Shown piece by piece: positions 1 through 12,636 of a stretch of 64,000 nucleotides of DNA; the stretch's first letter is position 1; each line of letters begins with the position of its first letter. The translations under genes were made by a program, and so were the position numbers. The stretch lies in assembly GCA_032622095.1 (NCBI GenBank), contig CP136067.1:53175899-53239898 (forward strand), read 5' to 3'. The notes beneath the pieces were generated by a model that saw nothing but the letters and a program-made list of their open reading frames with translations, did not search any database and was not told the origin of the DNA. Origin of the DNA: Siphonodentalium dalli (taxonomy: Eukaryota > Mollusca > Scaphopoda > Gadilida > Siphonodentaliidae).

Positions 1-1282
1 GAGTATGATCCAAAAGACGGTCTAAATGGTCACTGATTAACGTCATGGTGAATAAAATTTAAAAAAAATTGGATTAGGCATGTTGCCACGAGAATGATTA
101 TAAATTATCCCATAGGAAACATTAGCATTAAATTCTGAAAGCAGAGCCAACCTCAGCGATATAAAATTTGGACCATGTTAAAAAACAAACAAACAAAATA
201 ATTGAAAACCTGAGAAAACCAAGATTCAAGGCAATAAACATGTAAATTTAGCGGAAATGATGTTATGGTCATAATGCCTGATCTAGTATGTTTAACAAAA
301 AGTGAAATAAGAACAACATTAATACCCACCAAAGTCGACATACCAGTACAAAAGCAGAAACTCAGTCCTAAGCTAAGTGGGTGCTAAGTGTTGTTGTTGT
401 AACCGGGGGGTTGGAAGCCGGAGAAACATATAAACATATAAAAACTTATCAGATAGACACCAAGTATCTTCGAATAACGGAAGCACCACCGATATTCAGT
501 GGTGTTGACAAAGTTATGAGTACAACAGCTTTCCATAGTTATATGGATGTCCTTGACCCTATCGATAATGGGACGCATACGTCCTTTTGAATGGCAAAAT
601 ACCCCCACGATTTCAGCGGTTGTTTGGGGAGCAAACCCACATTTTCTTGATAATGTTGTCCCCTCGATATCGAGAACGAATGTCAATTTACATGAAAACG
701 AGTTAAACCAGAACAAGGCAATTTATTTGTAGTTTAACAGGTAAGTTATCGGAAACTGGACAGCTCGTCAGAAAGGTAAAGAAAGGGTGACCTCTAGCTG
801 TAAAAACCGTGGAAATATACCGCATAACGCAGACAAAAATATGATACATTAGGCACAAATAACCACGGATGGACTATCGACAAATGACGTGAAGAATTGG
901 TGGCAAATAACGGCCACGAAAGTCCATAATACTAATAGCAAAAGACGCTAAATAATTGTCGACCGAGCTGTATCGAATCTTATCGCAAAAAGCTGTTTGC
1001 TGTCCATGTGATTACCCATGTGAACTGACGCAAGACGAAATAGTTCCTCCCTCAATCTCGATTGGCATTGTTCCAATACCTTAGCATATACTCGTCCCTT
1101 TAGAACAAACACAGGCATTATCTCAGTTGACAATTAGTGAAGCGCGGAATAGAAGCTGGCAAATTGAGTACCTGATTTCCATATCGCTCCGCTTGTACTG
1201 TACGTAGTATACGTGATTGGATGCAGTACTGTCATATCTATTTATAGCCGTCGTGGTTTTCCCTTCCAATATATATATACAA
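1..1282. other. Unannotated AT-rich DNA
   Basis: No gene or repeat was recognised. Overlapping open frames on both strands at about 381-732 reach at most 110 codons, show no domain or motif, and oppose each other, so I do not call them. Confidence 0.5.
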
Positions 1283-1860
1283 CTAGCCGATGAGCCCGAC
1301 GTTGTCCGGGCTATTCAAAAACCAAATTTCAAGTCGATAGCTCCACCCGTTTCCGAGATCTCGTCTGCGCATGCCAAATTTCAAGTCGATAGCTCTACCC
1401 GTTTCCGAGATCTCGTCTGCGCATGCGCGAAGCTGGCGTCGCACGGGCCCGGCGACCCGATAAAATTCGTATCCTGGTCAAGATACATTCACATACCAAA
1501 TTTCAAGTCGATAGCTCCACCCGTTTCCGAGATCTCGTCTGCGCATGCGCGAAGCTGGCGTCGCACGGGCCCGGCGACCCGATAAAATTCGTATCCTGGT
1601 CAAGATACATTCACATACCAAATTTCAAGTCGATAGCTCCACCCGTTTCCGAGATCTCGTCTGCGCATGCGCGAAGCGGGCGCCGCACGGGCTCGCCAAT
1701 ACGACAACGTTCACCGCCCGGTCAAACTACACACACGTACCAAGTTTCGTCCCGATCGGTCGAGAATCGTAGATTTGTATAAATGACAGACAGACAGACA
1801 GACAAACAAACAAACAAACAAACATACATACAGACAGAGGTCTTCAAAATATATATGAGA
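1283..1860 (-). mobile_element. Solitary non-autonomous Helitron with internal 122-bp repeats
   Basis: Read on the minus strand, the element begins TCTCATATATATTTTG and ends with a short hairpin (GCCCG/CGGGC arms), seven bases, and CTAG. The flanking host bases are A before TC and T after CTAG, which is the Helitron A|T insertion rule. Inside are about three tandem copies of a 122-bp unit (from about 1320 to 1690), a unique segment, and an (ACAG)n-(ACAA)n microsatellite near 1785-1835. There is no Rep/helicase coding sequence, so mobility would need an autonomous partner. This isolated copy shows clean ends, which helps define the clustered copies further right. Confidence 0.82.
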
Positions 1861-1983
1861 TGTAGCCCCCCCCCCCCCCCCGTGGGATAAATGATATGCG
1901 GCCGCTTTGCTTAGCATCTCAGTTATATATATAGTATACGGACCGCGCGGGCACACCGGGATCCGCGAAAGAACATATCACTG

Positions 1984-2098
1984 TGAACCGGCCCACAGAC
2001 CACTGGGGGAAATGTCTAAAATACCAATATAGACTATACCAGTGGTATATTCTATATTGGTATTTTAGTAATTTTCCCCAGAGGCCTCTGAACCGGCC
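1984..2098. mobile_element. Small hairpin MITE with 10-bp flanking direct repeat
   Basis: The direct repeat TGAACCGGCC lies at 1984-1993 and again at 2089-2098. Between them is a near-complete hairpin: CTGGGGGAAA and CTAAAATACCAATATAG on the left pair with the same motifs inverted on the right, around a short loop near 2041. A flank of 9-10 bp would suit Mutator-like (MULE) transposition; that assignment is an inference from flank length only. Confidence 0.65.
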
Positions 2099-4649
2099 AT
2101 CTGTTCACGTTTTGTTAATTATAAACGCTCTTTGCTTTGGTTTTTATTAAAACATATATGCAAAATGTCGTTCAACATAACGTACTTTCGAAGTTCATAT
2201 GCAGTTTGTTAATTATAACAGGCGTTTAGCATATTTGTCAACATAACCAGAGCAAATGGCATTAACATCATTTATATATGGCTTCTACAAGTATGTCTCA
2301 GATTGGAAATAAGTCTATTTGGAGCACGATATGAAGTCCTGTTCATATTATAGCAATATAAATAAAGAGCGTTTCGTGTTAGAATTCCATGAATGTTGGC
2401 AATCAATAAAGAGCGTCTAGCTCAGTGCTTCCATCGTGGTGTATTTTATGTGTATGCCGTCGTGGCGACATATTCGGGTTCCTGGTATTATAGATGCTTC
2501 AAAGACGTATAATGTAATTGTAATATAACCTAATATCTGCATTGAAAGGGGCGAACATATGTCTCGCGTCGCCTTAATGGCATGTTATATGGGTGAAGGT
2601 TCACATTCTGAGTTACGATGTATAAGTCCCTTTAATAACTGAAATATTAATAATATATTTGAGCTCGTTATGTTTGTTTAAAATCGGCACTGGAAGCATT
2701 CAGCTATGTGTGGAGTCTGACGCGAAAACACAGTTAGAAAGCGCGCTCGTGCAGTTAAGTATGCACCAGTCGTTATACTGATTATCGCCCTTGGATTACA
2801 ATATCATAATTATTCTTAGACACGCCCTAGTATCTGTCAGCAGACACTGTACCTGGGCATATAACATACACAGAACCAACATTTTCTGCGCATAGCTGTA
2901 ATAAATTGTCGAGAGCCAGTCTAAAAGCGCGCAAACTTAAAATACTACTTAAGTAGAACTTAATCTTAATTGTTTTGTGAAACGCGTTCTTGAAACGGAA
3001 AAGTTACACCATAAGATTCACCTTAGATCTTAGATTAAGCCCATCTTAAGATAGTCTTGTGGCATTGCTTCATGAAACAGGCCCCTGACTATGATATATA
3101 TAGTATCGTTTGAGTGTAATTTAGACCAACAATGCCCATACGATGATATGAGGCAGAAAGTATTTTGAGGGGAAGAGATGATGAAATAGGGAGAGATATA
3201 GGGGAATCAGAATGTTGAAATTGTCCTTTCAATTCAGAGCTCGTTCACAGTAAACAAAACAAAACTAATATATCAGTGGCTAATAAGTTGTTATTACTAT
3301 TATTAATTTATTTTCTAAAGCCTAAATTCCAAATATAATTGTTTATGATCTAAACGCTGCACGAACAAGCCTAAACTTACACGGATTAACAAACATATCG
3401 TCATAGTTATAGAACAGGCATACGTATATATACGAAAAACAAGCAACTGGATTCAGTATAGTATCAAACGAATACAGCAGTATAGCCTGACTATCAATAT
3501 ACTTGACGACCATATACATGTATGCAGTGGTGCTTGCCAACAGCAATTGCATAATCAATGTTGTGAATGTTAAATAAGTATGCATTGAGTCTGCCTTTGA
3601 ATTGTATTTGAAATATGGCATGCGTAATGAGGTGATATAACATAGGTTATGTTATGAAATTATGTCCAACAGACTCACCGACGCCGCGTCTCAACAAATG
3701 TGACAAACGTGGCACCCCCCCCCCCCGATGCTCAATTAAATGTATCACTTACATCTAGTGGTCTGCGAATCGGCACATTCCCCAGCTTCGAAATTCGATA
3801 TAGAATCGGATGGCTGATACCGAATCGAATCGAATTGGCAACAACGGTGCATCGCGTGTAGGTTATCAAATTAGGTAGCGAATTTGTTCCTATACGGCGT
3901 CGGGAAATTTCAGTGTATGTATTTTGAAATAAAATACAATATATATGTGGATACAATTTTACAAAATCCTAATATAATATAATTAACATAAATTGGTTCA
4001 GTGTATACTTGTGAGCAACATAACTATTCAGTTTGTGGTTAATCGTTATATTAATCATCCCAGGTATCATTGCTCGCACACTATTGCCCTTATAAGACTC
4101 CGTTCGCGACCACAAAGCCATGGGATCGGGCCATATTGTGACAAAATCAATAGGCAGTCGGTGTACAACGTGACCATGCATGATCATACTAACCCGATGA
4201 TTTATACATAGGATCGTGCAGTTCGCGAGAAAAAAAATCCCATTGTACACACCCCCGATAACGCATTTGGTATAACCAGTTACCAATTGGTCATATAATT
4301 GTTAGGCTACCTGGGGCAGCTTTTCTCTTGTGTGCGCTTTCTTGTGTTACCTAAGTTACTAATTTAACACACCGCATGGGTGCCGTAGAATATCGCACAG
4401 GTATACCATTCCTATACATGTAGTTACCCCTCACCCAGGACCAAAACCGCAAAAATAGTTCATTGATGAAGACATGTTGGATAGTGGAAACTATTTCGAA
4501 TCAGGGGTTCAGATTCGGTATCGACACTGAACAACACCCGTAATATCGACATCGAATCGAATCTCGTATATTCGCAGGGCCCTAAGTACATCACCAAGTT
4601 CTACTAATTCCTTGTTGAAATATAATTAGAATCGCATTGGTTATTGTTG
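2099..4649. other. Unannotated DNA with scattered repeat debris
   Basis: No gene seen. The motif AATAAAGAGCG recurs near 2360 and 2405. A stretch at about 2935-3090 contains short inverted TTAAGAT-type motifs and ends in a phrase (GCTTCATGAAACAGGCCCC) that I associate with interspersed repeats in marine invertebrates; this is recollection, not a match. A run of C occurs near 3714-3726. Confidence 0.45.
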
Positions 4650-5450
4650 GTGAAGTTTTATACCGCGTTCTGTAAAATAATGTTTTGATGGATCGAAAGG
4701 GCCTGTTGCCCAATTAATGACAATCCATATCAATCATCTGTTAACCCTTTACCCAACAAACCGGCCAAAACCGGCCAAATAAAGCTTCAACAGCCTAAAA
4801 TATCTTCGGTCTGTCTCAATAGAACCATACAAATATGGATATCATTGGAACCGGCTCCTTGATCACATTGTGATGGTATAGTTATGCCCTGTGCCAATGC
4901 ATTCTCTTATATATGCGAGTCGACCATAGGTCGCCTCGCATATATAAGAGAATGCATTGGCCTAAAAAAAATCTTTTTTTAACACTTTTTACCATTTTTT
5001 TTACATTCTTTAACAATTTTATAATTTTTAATCTGTTAAGCCAATGCATTCTCTTATATATGCGAGGCGACCTATGGTCGACTCGCATATATAAGAGAAT
5101 GCATTGGCACAGGGCCCTTCTGTTGGGTAAAGGGTTAACACGAAAAATATAAAATAAAGTCACAATTCCCCGCCAATTCCAAACAGCAAAAACTGATCTA
5201 GAAGATTAGTGGCCGTGTTGGGAACGGCAATATGCCATAAAAGGGTGGAATTGTGTCTTATCTTCACAAAAGAATATATATTTTTAAACATTTGAAAATA
5301 TTTTCTCTCTATAATTTGGATCAAACAGACAGTGCCTCGTCTGAAAAAAGGTGGTATTCATGTTTGACGCCATCTTGTCTGGTGTCTATGCGGCCATTTT
5401 TTTCATGTCAACTCATATGACGTCATAAATGAGGTTATGCCACGGAGATA
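4650..5450 (+). repeat. Diverged copy of non-coding repeat family T, split by a MITE
   Basis: Sequence left of 4741 (TTTTATACCGCGTTCTGTAA) and right of 5138 (AAATAAAGTCACAATT, then GACGCCATCTTGTCTGG) matches, in order, the continuous stretch at about 49410-49800. The two halves are one repeat copy interrupted by the piggyBac-type MITE. Family T has other copies near 32.0, 41.6, 48.9, 60.3-61.4 (inverted) and 63.8 kb. No protein is encoded. Confidence 0.7.
4741..5138. mobile_element. piggyBac-type MITE in a TTAA target (copy 1)
   Basis: TTAA flanks both ends (4741-4744 and 5135-5138). Terminal inverted repeats are CCCTTTACCCAACA at the left and its complement at the right, typical of piggyBac-superfamily ends. 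The interior has two 67-bp palindromes (4894-4960 and 5041-5107) that are also inverted copies of each other, separated by a T-rich spacer. Related family T copies show unfilled TTAA sites at 49504-49507 and 60472-60475, supporting insertion with TTAA duplication. No transposase is present; the short frames inside are palindrome artefacts. Confidence 0.85.
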
Positions 5451-6444
5451 GCCAGATATTTATTACACGATAGTTATATTATTATGGGACTTGGCCATTG
5501 TGTTCATAATTGGGAGGGCTTTCCGGCACTCAGTTGTATTCTTCAGGATCATATCATCATAATCATTTAAAGGTTGCATGATGAAAATAATACGGAAAAA
5601 AATAATGGTTCCCGGACTAATATAATTTATGACAATCGGTCCTAGACAAATTCTTCGATATGCGTGAAACAATATTATATAGCGCCTTTATTGTCAGCCT
5701 AATTGCCCAAGACATGTAATGGTAAAACAAAGGGCATTTATTTGTCTCGTTTCTGAGCGAAAAGCAGCTGGGAAATTGCTATGACTCCGGCAAGTTTATT
5801 AAATTACATGGACCACGCATGCAGGTATATTCGTGATCGATTTATCATAATTATGCCTATTCATCCATGTTCAAATGAGCAATATGCGTTTGATGAGTAC
5901 ACTAATAATATGTCTTCAGCAATGAGTTCATTATAGTCGGAGTCCCGATGAGAGTTATACTATATTGGTCATCGGTATTAACTCAATAAACAATCACGTA
6001 ATGGTTAATATACGCTTGTATGTAATTATTGTATGTTAAACGTATGTCATTTACTGGGTTACATCAAACATTGTTATCATTAATCACTTTCGCGAGAGCG
6101 ATTTATATAGTCAAAATGCAGGCGTGTGCACTTATAAACTACACTGTGTATATCCGACACCGGGAATTATGCAGGAAAATGTCATTTGTTTACACAATAT
6201 GCGATATTTTTTACCGAACATTCGTGATTGTTAAAAGCCAGGACACGCCAGGAAGATCAATCCCTCTGAATAATAGTAGAGTATACTCTACTAAAATATA
6301 CTATCTATGAATTCTGGATATAAAGTACGTCATTAGAAATCACGATTATTGGGTGAAATTATACTGATCGCCTGCAACTTTGTCTGATAAACACCGATGT
6401 TATTATAGCTAAAACGTCTGTATGTTTAAATATTGCTATACACA
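5451..6444. other. Unannotated DNA
   Basis: No gene, RNA or repeat recognised. A 93-codon frame at 6029-6310 has no motif and no visible coding signature. Confidence 0.45.
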
Positions 6445-8541
6445 ATGTCCACACGGCACAATCGTTTTGACGATTCTACGACCAATTTCACGATTCTGCG
6501 GCTTGACAACCACGGTGCTACGGCAGTTTAACGATTCTATACGACCTTATTATACGTGACATTTTATGACAAACTTAGATACAGGAGCTTTTTACTGAAT
6601 TGGGACGACAAAAGTGGGCTTCTTCTTGTTTTCATTGTTTTGAGTAGACTTTGCAGGTCCACCAGGTTGACTCACGGAATACATACGGGGTTGAGATGTA
6701 TACATAAAATGAGTCACAATCGGCTCGGTCAAGTCGGGACCATCAAATCAAACCACGAACCGGTCGCTAAAAGTCATTTCTTGGGCTACAAGGGGACAAT
6801 AACAGTGCGAAAATTAACATCCAACGTAAGCTTTGATAAGCATACATGTATGATTTGTCAAATTCGTACCTCAATTGACGCCATATTCGATTAAACTCAC
6901 ACAGAAACGCAGTAACAATGTCAACTATTTGGCAACGCCGCGGGTTCGACCATGACAACGACGATTGTGCGACTCGTTGAACGGTAATTTTCATTTGTAT
7001 ACGACGTATCTGGCACTGATATGACAGCTTAGTTCTGCATTAAGCCCATGTATTTGCATCAATAATGTTAGGCACCGTGCCTTCGTTGTAATGAACAGAT
7101 CATGGATTCAATGAATTACTGTGTATATACTGATCCCCACATGTGATACCATAGAGACCAAGTCGCATAGGAAATGTCCACCTGTCACTAACCCAGCATT
7201 CTGACATTTGAACATGATCGAATGTTTTTTCTATGTAATTATTATCGATACTAGATCGTTGTTATTACCGGGAATTTGTTGAAAATAACGTGCAGTACCC
7301 CTTTAACGTAAGCCTTTTAACAAGTAAATATATAACCGGTATAGGGTCGATTTTCGAAAGAAAAGGTTATTCTATTATTATTTATTTATTTGTGATTAAA
7401 ATGTAGTTATCTAAAATATAATTCCTTCGCACAGTCCAGATTTTCCTCCAGATATGACATTTCTATGACATTTATTGCCACTCTCAACTTCCCACGATGT
7501 AAATTTGTAAACTCATTTGTAGTGTGCACACCGGTCATGTCTACCACAATACATATATTACCCACCAAAACACCCCATGCATGTTAATATTATACCGGCA
7601 AATTGGCGTCCGAACCGGGGGAGGTCAAATCGGGACCATCAGATAAAACCAGGAACCGATCGCTAAAAGTCATTTCTTGGGCTACAAGGTGACAATAACA
7701 GTGCGAAAACCATCGACGTATATTATTTGAATTTTTGGTTGTGGAATATAGATCGATGATCCAACGTAAGCTTTAATAAGCATAAATGTAGGATTTGTCA
7801 AATTCGTACATCAATTGACGCAATATTCGATTAAACTCACACAGAAATGCAGTAACAATGTCAACTATTCGGCAACGCCCCGGGTTCGACCATGACAGCG
7901 ACGATTGTACGACTCGTTGAACGGTAATTTTCATTTGTATACGACGTATCTGACACTGATCGGGCTGCTCAGTTCTGTGTTAAGCCCATATATGCTGCAT
8001 CAATACTGTTATATATAGGCACCGTGCATTCGTTGTAATGAATATATCATGGATTCAACGCAGTACTGTGTATATACTGATCCCCACATGTGATGCCATA
8101 GAGACCAAGTCACATAAGAGATGTCCACCTGTCACTAAACCAGCATGCTTATCAAAGCTTACGTAGGATGTTAATTTTCGCACTGTTATTGTCCCCTTGT
8201 AGCCCAAGAAATGACTTTTAGCAATCGGTTCGTGGTTTGATTTGATGGTCCCGATTTGACCGAGCCGATTGTGACTCATTTTATGTACACATCTCAGCCC
8301 CGTATGTATTCCGTGAGTCAACCTGGTGGACCTGCAAAGTCTACTCAAAACAATGAAAACAAGAAGAAGCCCACTTTTGTCGTCCCAATTCAGTAAAAAG
8401 CTCCTGTATCTAAGTTTATCATAAAATGTCACGTATAATAAGGTCGTAGAATCGTTAAACTGCCGTACCACCGTGGTTGTCAAGCCGCAGAATCGTGAAA
8501 TTGGTCGTAGAATCGTCAAAACGATTGTGCCGTGTGATGTC
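6445..8541. mobile_element. 2.1-kb long-inverted-repeat DNA element with 5-bp target duplication
   Basis: The termini are exact inverted copies beginning CACACGGCACAATCG (left end 6450, right end 8536) and inverted identity continues for about 400 bp on each side. ATGTC occurs immediately outside both ends (6445-6449 and 8537-8541), a plausible 5-bp target duplication. The outer part of each arm repeats ACGATTCT several times, giving a foldback character. CAC termini with a 5-bp duplication recall the Transib/RAG-like superfamily, but the terminal heptamer CACACGG departs from the usual pattern and no transposase is visible, so the superfamily is open. The 219-codon frame at 8055-8714 lies largely in the right arm, runs past the target duplication and is not a gene. 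Confidence 0.75.
7610..8135 (+). repeat. Internal direct duplication within the 2.1-kb element
   Basis: This stretch repeats the order of 6735-7195: CTAAAAGTCATTTCTTGGGC, then ATTCGATTAAACTCACACAG, then CCCCACATGTGATGCCATAG. It carries a roughly 45-bp extra insert near 7705-7755. The right inverted arm follows directly. Confidence 0.7.
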
Positions 8542-9053
8542 ATGGCGTAAGAAATGTCTTGTTTTGTTGTTTTATGTTTATGCCAATATGGCAAAAGGGA
8601 TGTTAGACCTGATAACTTAGGACAAGGTCCGCAAGCACCACAACGGCACACCGAGCAGGCAGATAAAAACCAGCGTGATTGGTCGACTGGTAACCCCGGA
8701 AGACGTGAACCCACGGCTATCTAGAACTCAACAAAAATGGTTAGGATAGTAGAACGGTTGATTATTCATCGATTATGTAAATTTTTAATCACGCGATAAC
8801 AGTATAAGGCATATACATGTATCTATTACGTATACAGAGTAGTTATACACATCCATGTAGTTACACAAAGATAGATAAAGGTTATCATAGTACATTGGAT
8901 GAGTAGTTTAATGCTATGGTAGGCCAGTGGAAGAGTAGGCATACATCCATATAGTTAAAGGTTATCGTTTCCAACTGGACGAGTAGTTCCTCACAAATAT
9001 AGTTAAGGTTATCGTAGTCCATAGGATGAATATTGTTTGTTAATTTCTAAATA
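8542..9053. other. Unannotated DNA with weak degenerate repeats
   Basis: No gene. Phrases like AGTTAAAGGTTATCGT, ATGAGTAG and CATCCATATAG recur with drift between about 8840 and 9030, suggesting a very degenerate tandem repeat. Confidence 0.4.
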
Positions 9054-9380
9054 TAGGGTTATGATGTACATTACCCCTCCCCATCGCACAGTTATGATGT
9101 ACAGTACACCCTCCCCATCTCACAGTTATGATGTACATTACCCCCTCTCCATCCCAAAGTTATGTTGTGCATTACCTCCTCCCCATCTCACAGTTATGAT
9201 GTACATTACCCCCTCTCCATCCCACAATTATGATGTGCATTACCCCCTCCCCATCTCACAGTTATGATGTACATTACCCCCTCTCCATTCCACAGTTATG
9301 ATGTGCATTGCCCCCTCCCCATCTCACAGTTATGATGTAGATTACCCCCGCCCCATCCCACAGTTATGTTGTACATTACA
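9054..9380 (+). repeat. 34-bp minisatellite, about 10 copies
   Basis: The unit is roughly GTTATGATGTACATTACCCC plus CTCCCCATCTCACA. Copies differ by single substitutions and one-base length changes. The array ends at a G12 run near 9381-9392. The apparent 76-codon frame here is just the translated repeat. Confidence 0.9.
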
Positions 9381-9392
9381 GGGGGGGGGGGG

Positions 9393-10399
9393 CAGCTACC
9401 ATAAAGTCCTCTTTGAAATTTAACACAAACTTTCCTATTTGCAGTGTTCGCGCTGTCGGTGGCCAAATTTAAAAAGCGCTAAATAGATCGACAGTCCAGA
9501 CGTATACAGTTAGGCGACGAAAGTATTCGGAAATATCCTATAATTTTAGTTTCGGGGGGCTAACCCCAGGATCGAATAGACCGAGAGGTCTATTCCTTCA
9601 CCCTTGTTGTTTTGAGCGTTTATTAAGAATACAAATAAAAAAATTCAATACGTCTCCATGCCGCGGCTTTTCTTCATCTTCGGCAGGCCCAGGCGGTGGT
9701 CGTTGCCATGGGGTGTGAAGACTCCGTCCGATGTACGTCGGTGTCTTCGGGACGGTGTGGGTGACCTCCACCGTCTATGATGGAAATTGTGGTGATTCCA
9801 TCAATACCACAAAGTCAGCGGCAAGGACGTCCGGGATGACGTCGGCTCCCTGTCTCATCTGGCTACGATGTCGGCGGCCGGGACGAGCATCAATGATTGT
9901 AGACCTCCCATTAACTAATGTTCGAAGTCAGTCTTTGTTTGCACCCAGTCTGACTTCACACACCAGCACTGGTTAATATAACTGCATGCGTACCAACAAT
10001 GGTTTTATAAATATAAAATAAAATGTGCTGCGAACTATATGTGAATTATGTCTTGGTGTCATTATAAATGTCACTGTAACGTCTGCATTATACTTGCATT
10101 TCGATAAAAGAAGAAATTAGATGTTCAGTTTAAAATTATAAATTGCCTGCATAGGGAGAAAAGGGGAAAATGCAACTATTGTAAACAACGCCGTCCGTTC
10201 GTTCACGCGTCCGTTCGTATGTCCGTCCGATTCCTTGCCAGGCTCCAATTGAAATAATCCGATCGAAACGACACGTCGTATATATATATATCTTTAATCC
10301 TCCGATAACGAAGAGTGGATAAACATACATATTCGTTTTTTACAAACGGAACTCAAGAACAAAAAACAATACGACAGAAAGACAAGTTTTATCAACAAC
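9393..10399. other. Unannotated DNA containing a GC-rich island
   Basis: About 9640-9960 is clearly more GC-rich than its surroundings, but neither strand gives a recognisable protein (longest frame 81 codons at 9731-9976). It could be an eroded exon or part of an older element; nothing decides this. Confidence 0.35.
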
Positions 10400-10830
10400 A
10401 AAGACTACCCTTCATGTTAATAACATATTTACATAGACCTAAGTGCACACATTCGGGCCATCATGCACGTATTACATACTTACATATTTGCAACATGTAT
10501 GCATCCATTCATGCACGTAGCCACATTAACCCCTTACATACTGACGAACACACGCAACGGAACGCACAAGTACACCTGTCGTACATATATACTTACAGGT
10601 GCATCAATCCATACATCCATACATACAAGCATATTACATACCTACTTTCCTGGGTCCTGATATACAGCCACACAGACTCACGTACGTATACATGTATACG
10701 TGCATACGCACAATCACCCATACCCACATATACTCGTTATACATATCCATACATATGCACATACTCAAGTACACGGTGACACAACAGTACCCTCGCACAT
10801 TCATTCAACAACAAAACATCAATAAGTCAA
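10400..10830 (+). repeat. CATA-rich cryptically simple DNA
   Basis: Purine-pyrimidine alternating phrases such as CATACATACAAGCATATTAC and CATACATATGCACATAC recur without strict period. The overlapping open frames in all three plus frames have threonine/histidine/tyrosine-rich translations typical of simple repeats, not genes. Confidence 0.7.
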
Positions 10831-12636
10831 TATAGAGGCCATATATGGACCAATAGCTTGCAGCGATTATATGAATTATAGGATGTAAGAGAAAGTGAAA
10901 GACGTTCAAGTAACGCGATGAGCGTTATCATTTTTTAAATCTGATTTATGCCATTTTTTACTTAGAAATTGTCCGGATATTAACTCCGGTGAATAATATC
11001 CGATCGGAACGAAACTTGGTACGAGTAATACAAATTACATTATAGAGGCCAAGTTCCACTATCGTTCCAGTCAGATGATTTTTATTGGAGCTATAATCCT
11101 TTTCAGATCTCTGAAATGCCATGTTCGTGTTTTCCGGATAATTCCAGTTAATATCAACTAATCCCAACTAAAGTTGACATCATGATATGCTTCACATTGT
11201 TCAAGTCAAGTTTGAATGTGGTTCAGATCTGACTTTTTTTTGACGGAGCTAACGTCCTTTTTCGACTATAAAAATATCAACTGATTCGACTTAGAATATT
11301 CCGATAATTATTATCATGTACACATTTCACAAACATGGTGTTCTTCTGAGCTTGTGTCTCGTGTGGTTGTTGTTGTAGCACTAATCTTGACGACAGGGTT
11401 CCATGACGTCGTGATTTATGCATCTTCAGGTTAAACTTGTATTAATTTTAAATCCGCATATCTCACATGTTGTTTCGTTGACTCTTTTTTTGGACTATTA
11501 TATTAACGTTTAAGGTAGCTGCCATCCATATGGTGAAATGCGTAGCAATGGCAAAACTATGTCACTTGTCCTCATAGGATAAATTCAAGAACAAACCCAT
11601 TAATCTACATGTATGTCCAATTTAAACAACTGGTGCAGCGGGCCTTGCCTTTTGACAAGCGCAGAAGAGTCGCATTGCTGAACACCCCACCCCTTGAATC
11701 ATATAAGTAGATCCATAATCCCATATCTCCAGGAATGATAATAAGTATTTATATAGATGAATATTTATTTATGGGTGAATGTCTTTCATTCTCACAAATG
11801 ATCACAACTAAAATTATTGGAGAAGGAAAAAACAATATTTTTTATTAATTGAGCAAATATGAACCAATATATTGTATTGATGCATATATTCGTTTATCAG
11901 CATCTATTATATGAAGGCAAAACTTACACTTACATATAAATGTTAATTGAGAGGAGCAAAATATGTAACCCGTGCAGTAGAGCAATTACCCTCCTTTAAA
12001 TGCTGTAGGAGTTCCGGGCAGCTGGAGAATCGAGGAAGGGCTTAAAATGTTGCAGCTGGAGCTGGAGCAATTGATCTCCTTAAAAAAAACTGACCTGACT
12101 TCGTTTCAGCACATATCATTGCAGCGATTGACTACCAGGGGATCAGATTACAAGTTAGTTCATGTTAAATGTGTTCAGGCAATCGTATTTATCTCGCTTG
12201 TTGACCTTTATCCACCCCACCCCGATGTATGGATGTCTATGCTACAAAGTTGTTTCTTTCTGGAAGGCGACAGCGCCAATCGCCCGATCGTAAATATATT
12301 GTTATTTGTAAGTTACATTGGCACCTAACGTTTAAGTATGCGCTGACAATTTCCATACAAATTCATTCAGGTTAGCGCGAATTCGGTCGATGGTGAAAGC
12401 TACATGATAACGTTGTTCGTAGAGTTTCGTTGAAATCGACATGCCATTTTATGAAAGAAATGAACATGATGATATCGACAAGCTTCTTCGTATATCACAC
12501 ATCTCAATCGGATTGCGCACACATGTCAGCGTCAATAATATAATGGTAAATTTCAGTAAAATACTCCCTTCTCGACAACAACCAACAGTCTTGACTTTTT
12601 AATATTTTCAGTTTGATGTTGGGATTTTATATTCTA
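10831..12636. other. Unannotated DNA left of the Helitron block
   Basis: No gene recognised. A 93-codon frame at 12047-12328 has no motif. Short phrases near 10980-11030 (CGATCGGAACGAAACTTGGT) resemble the inverted complement of sequence inside the Helitrons, suggesting one very old plus-strand copy. Confidence 0.4.

Noticed and set aside
8055-8714. 219-codon minus-strand frame
   Set aside because: It coincides largely with the right inverted arm of a transposon and crosses its boundary; the plus-strand mirror copy breaks up, and no motif is present.
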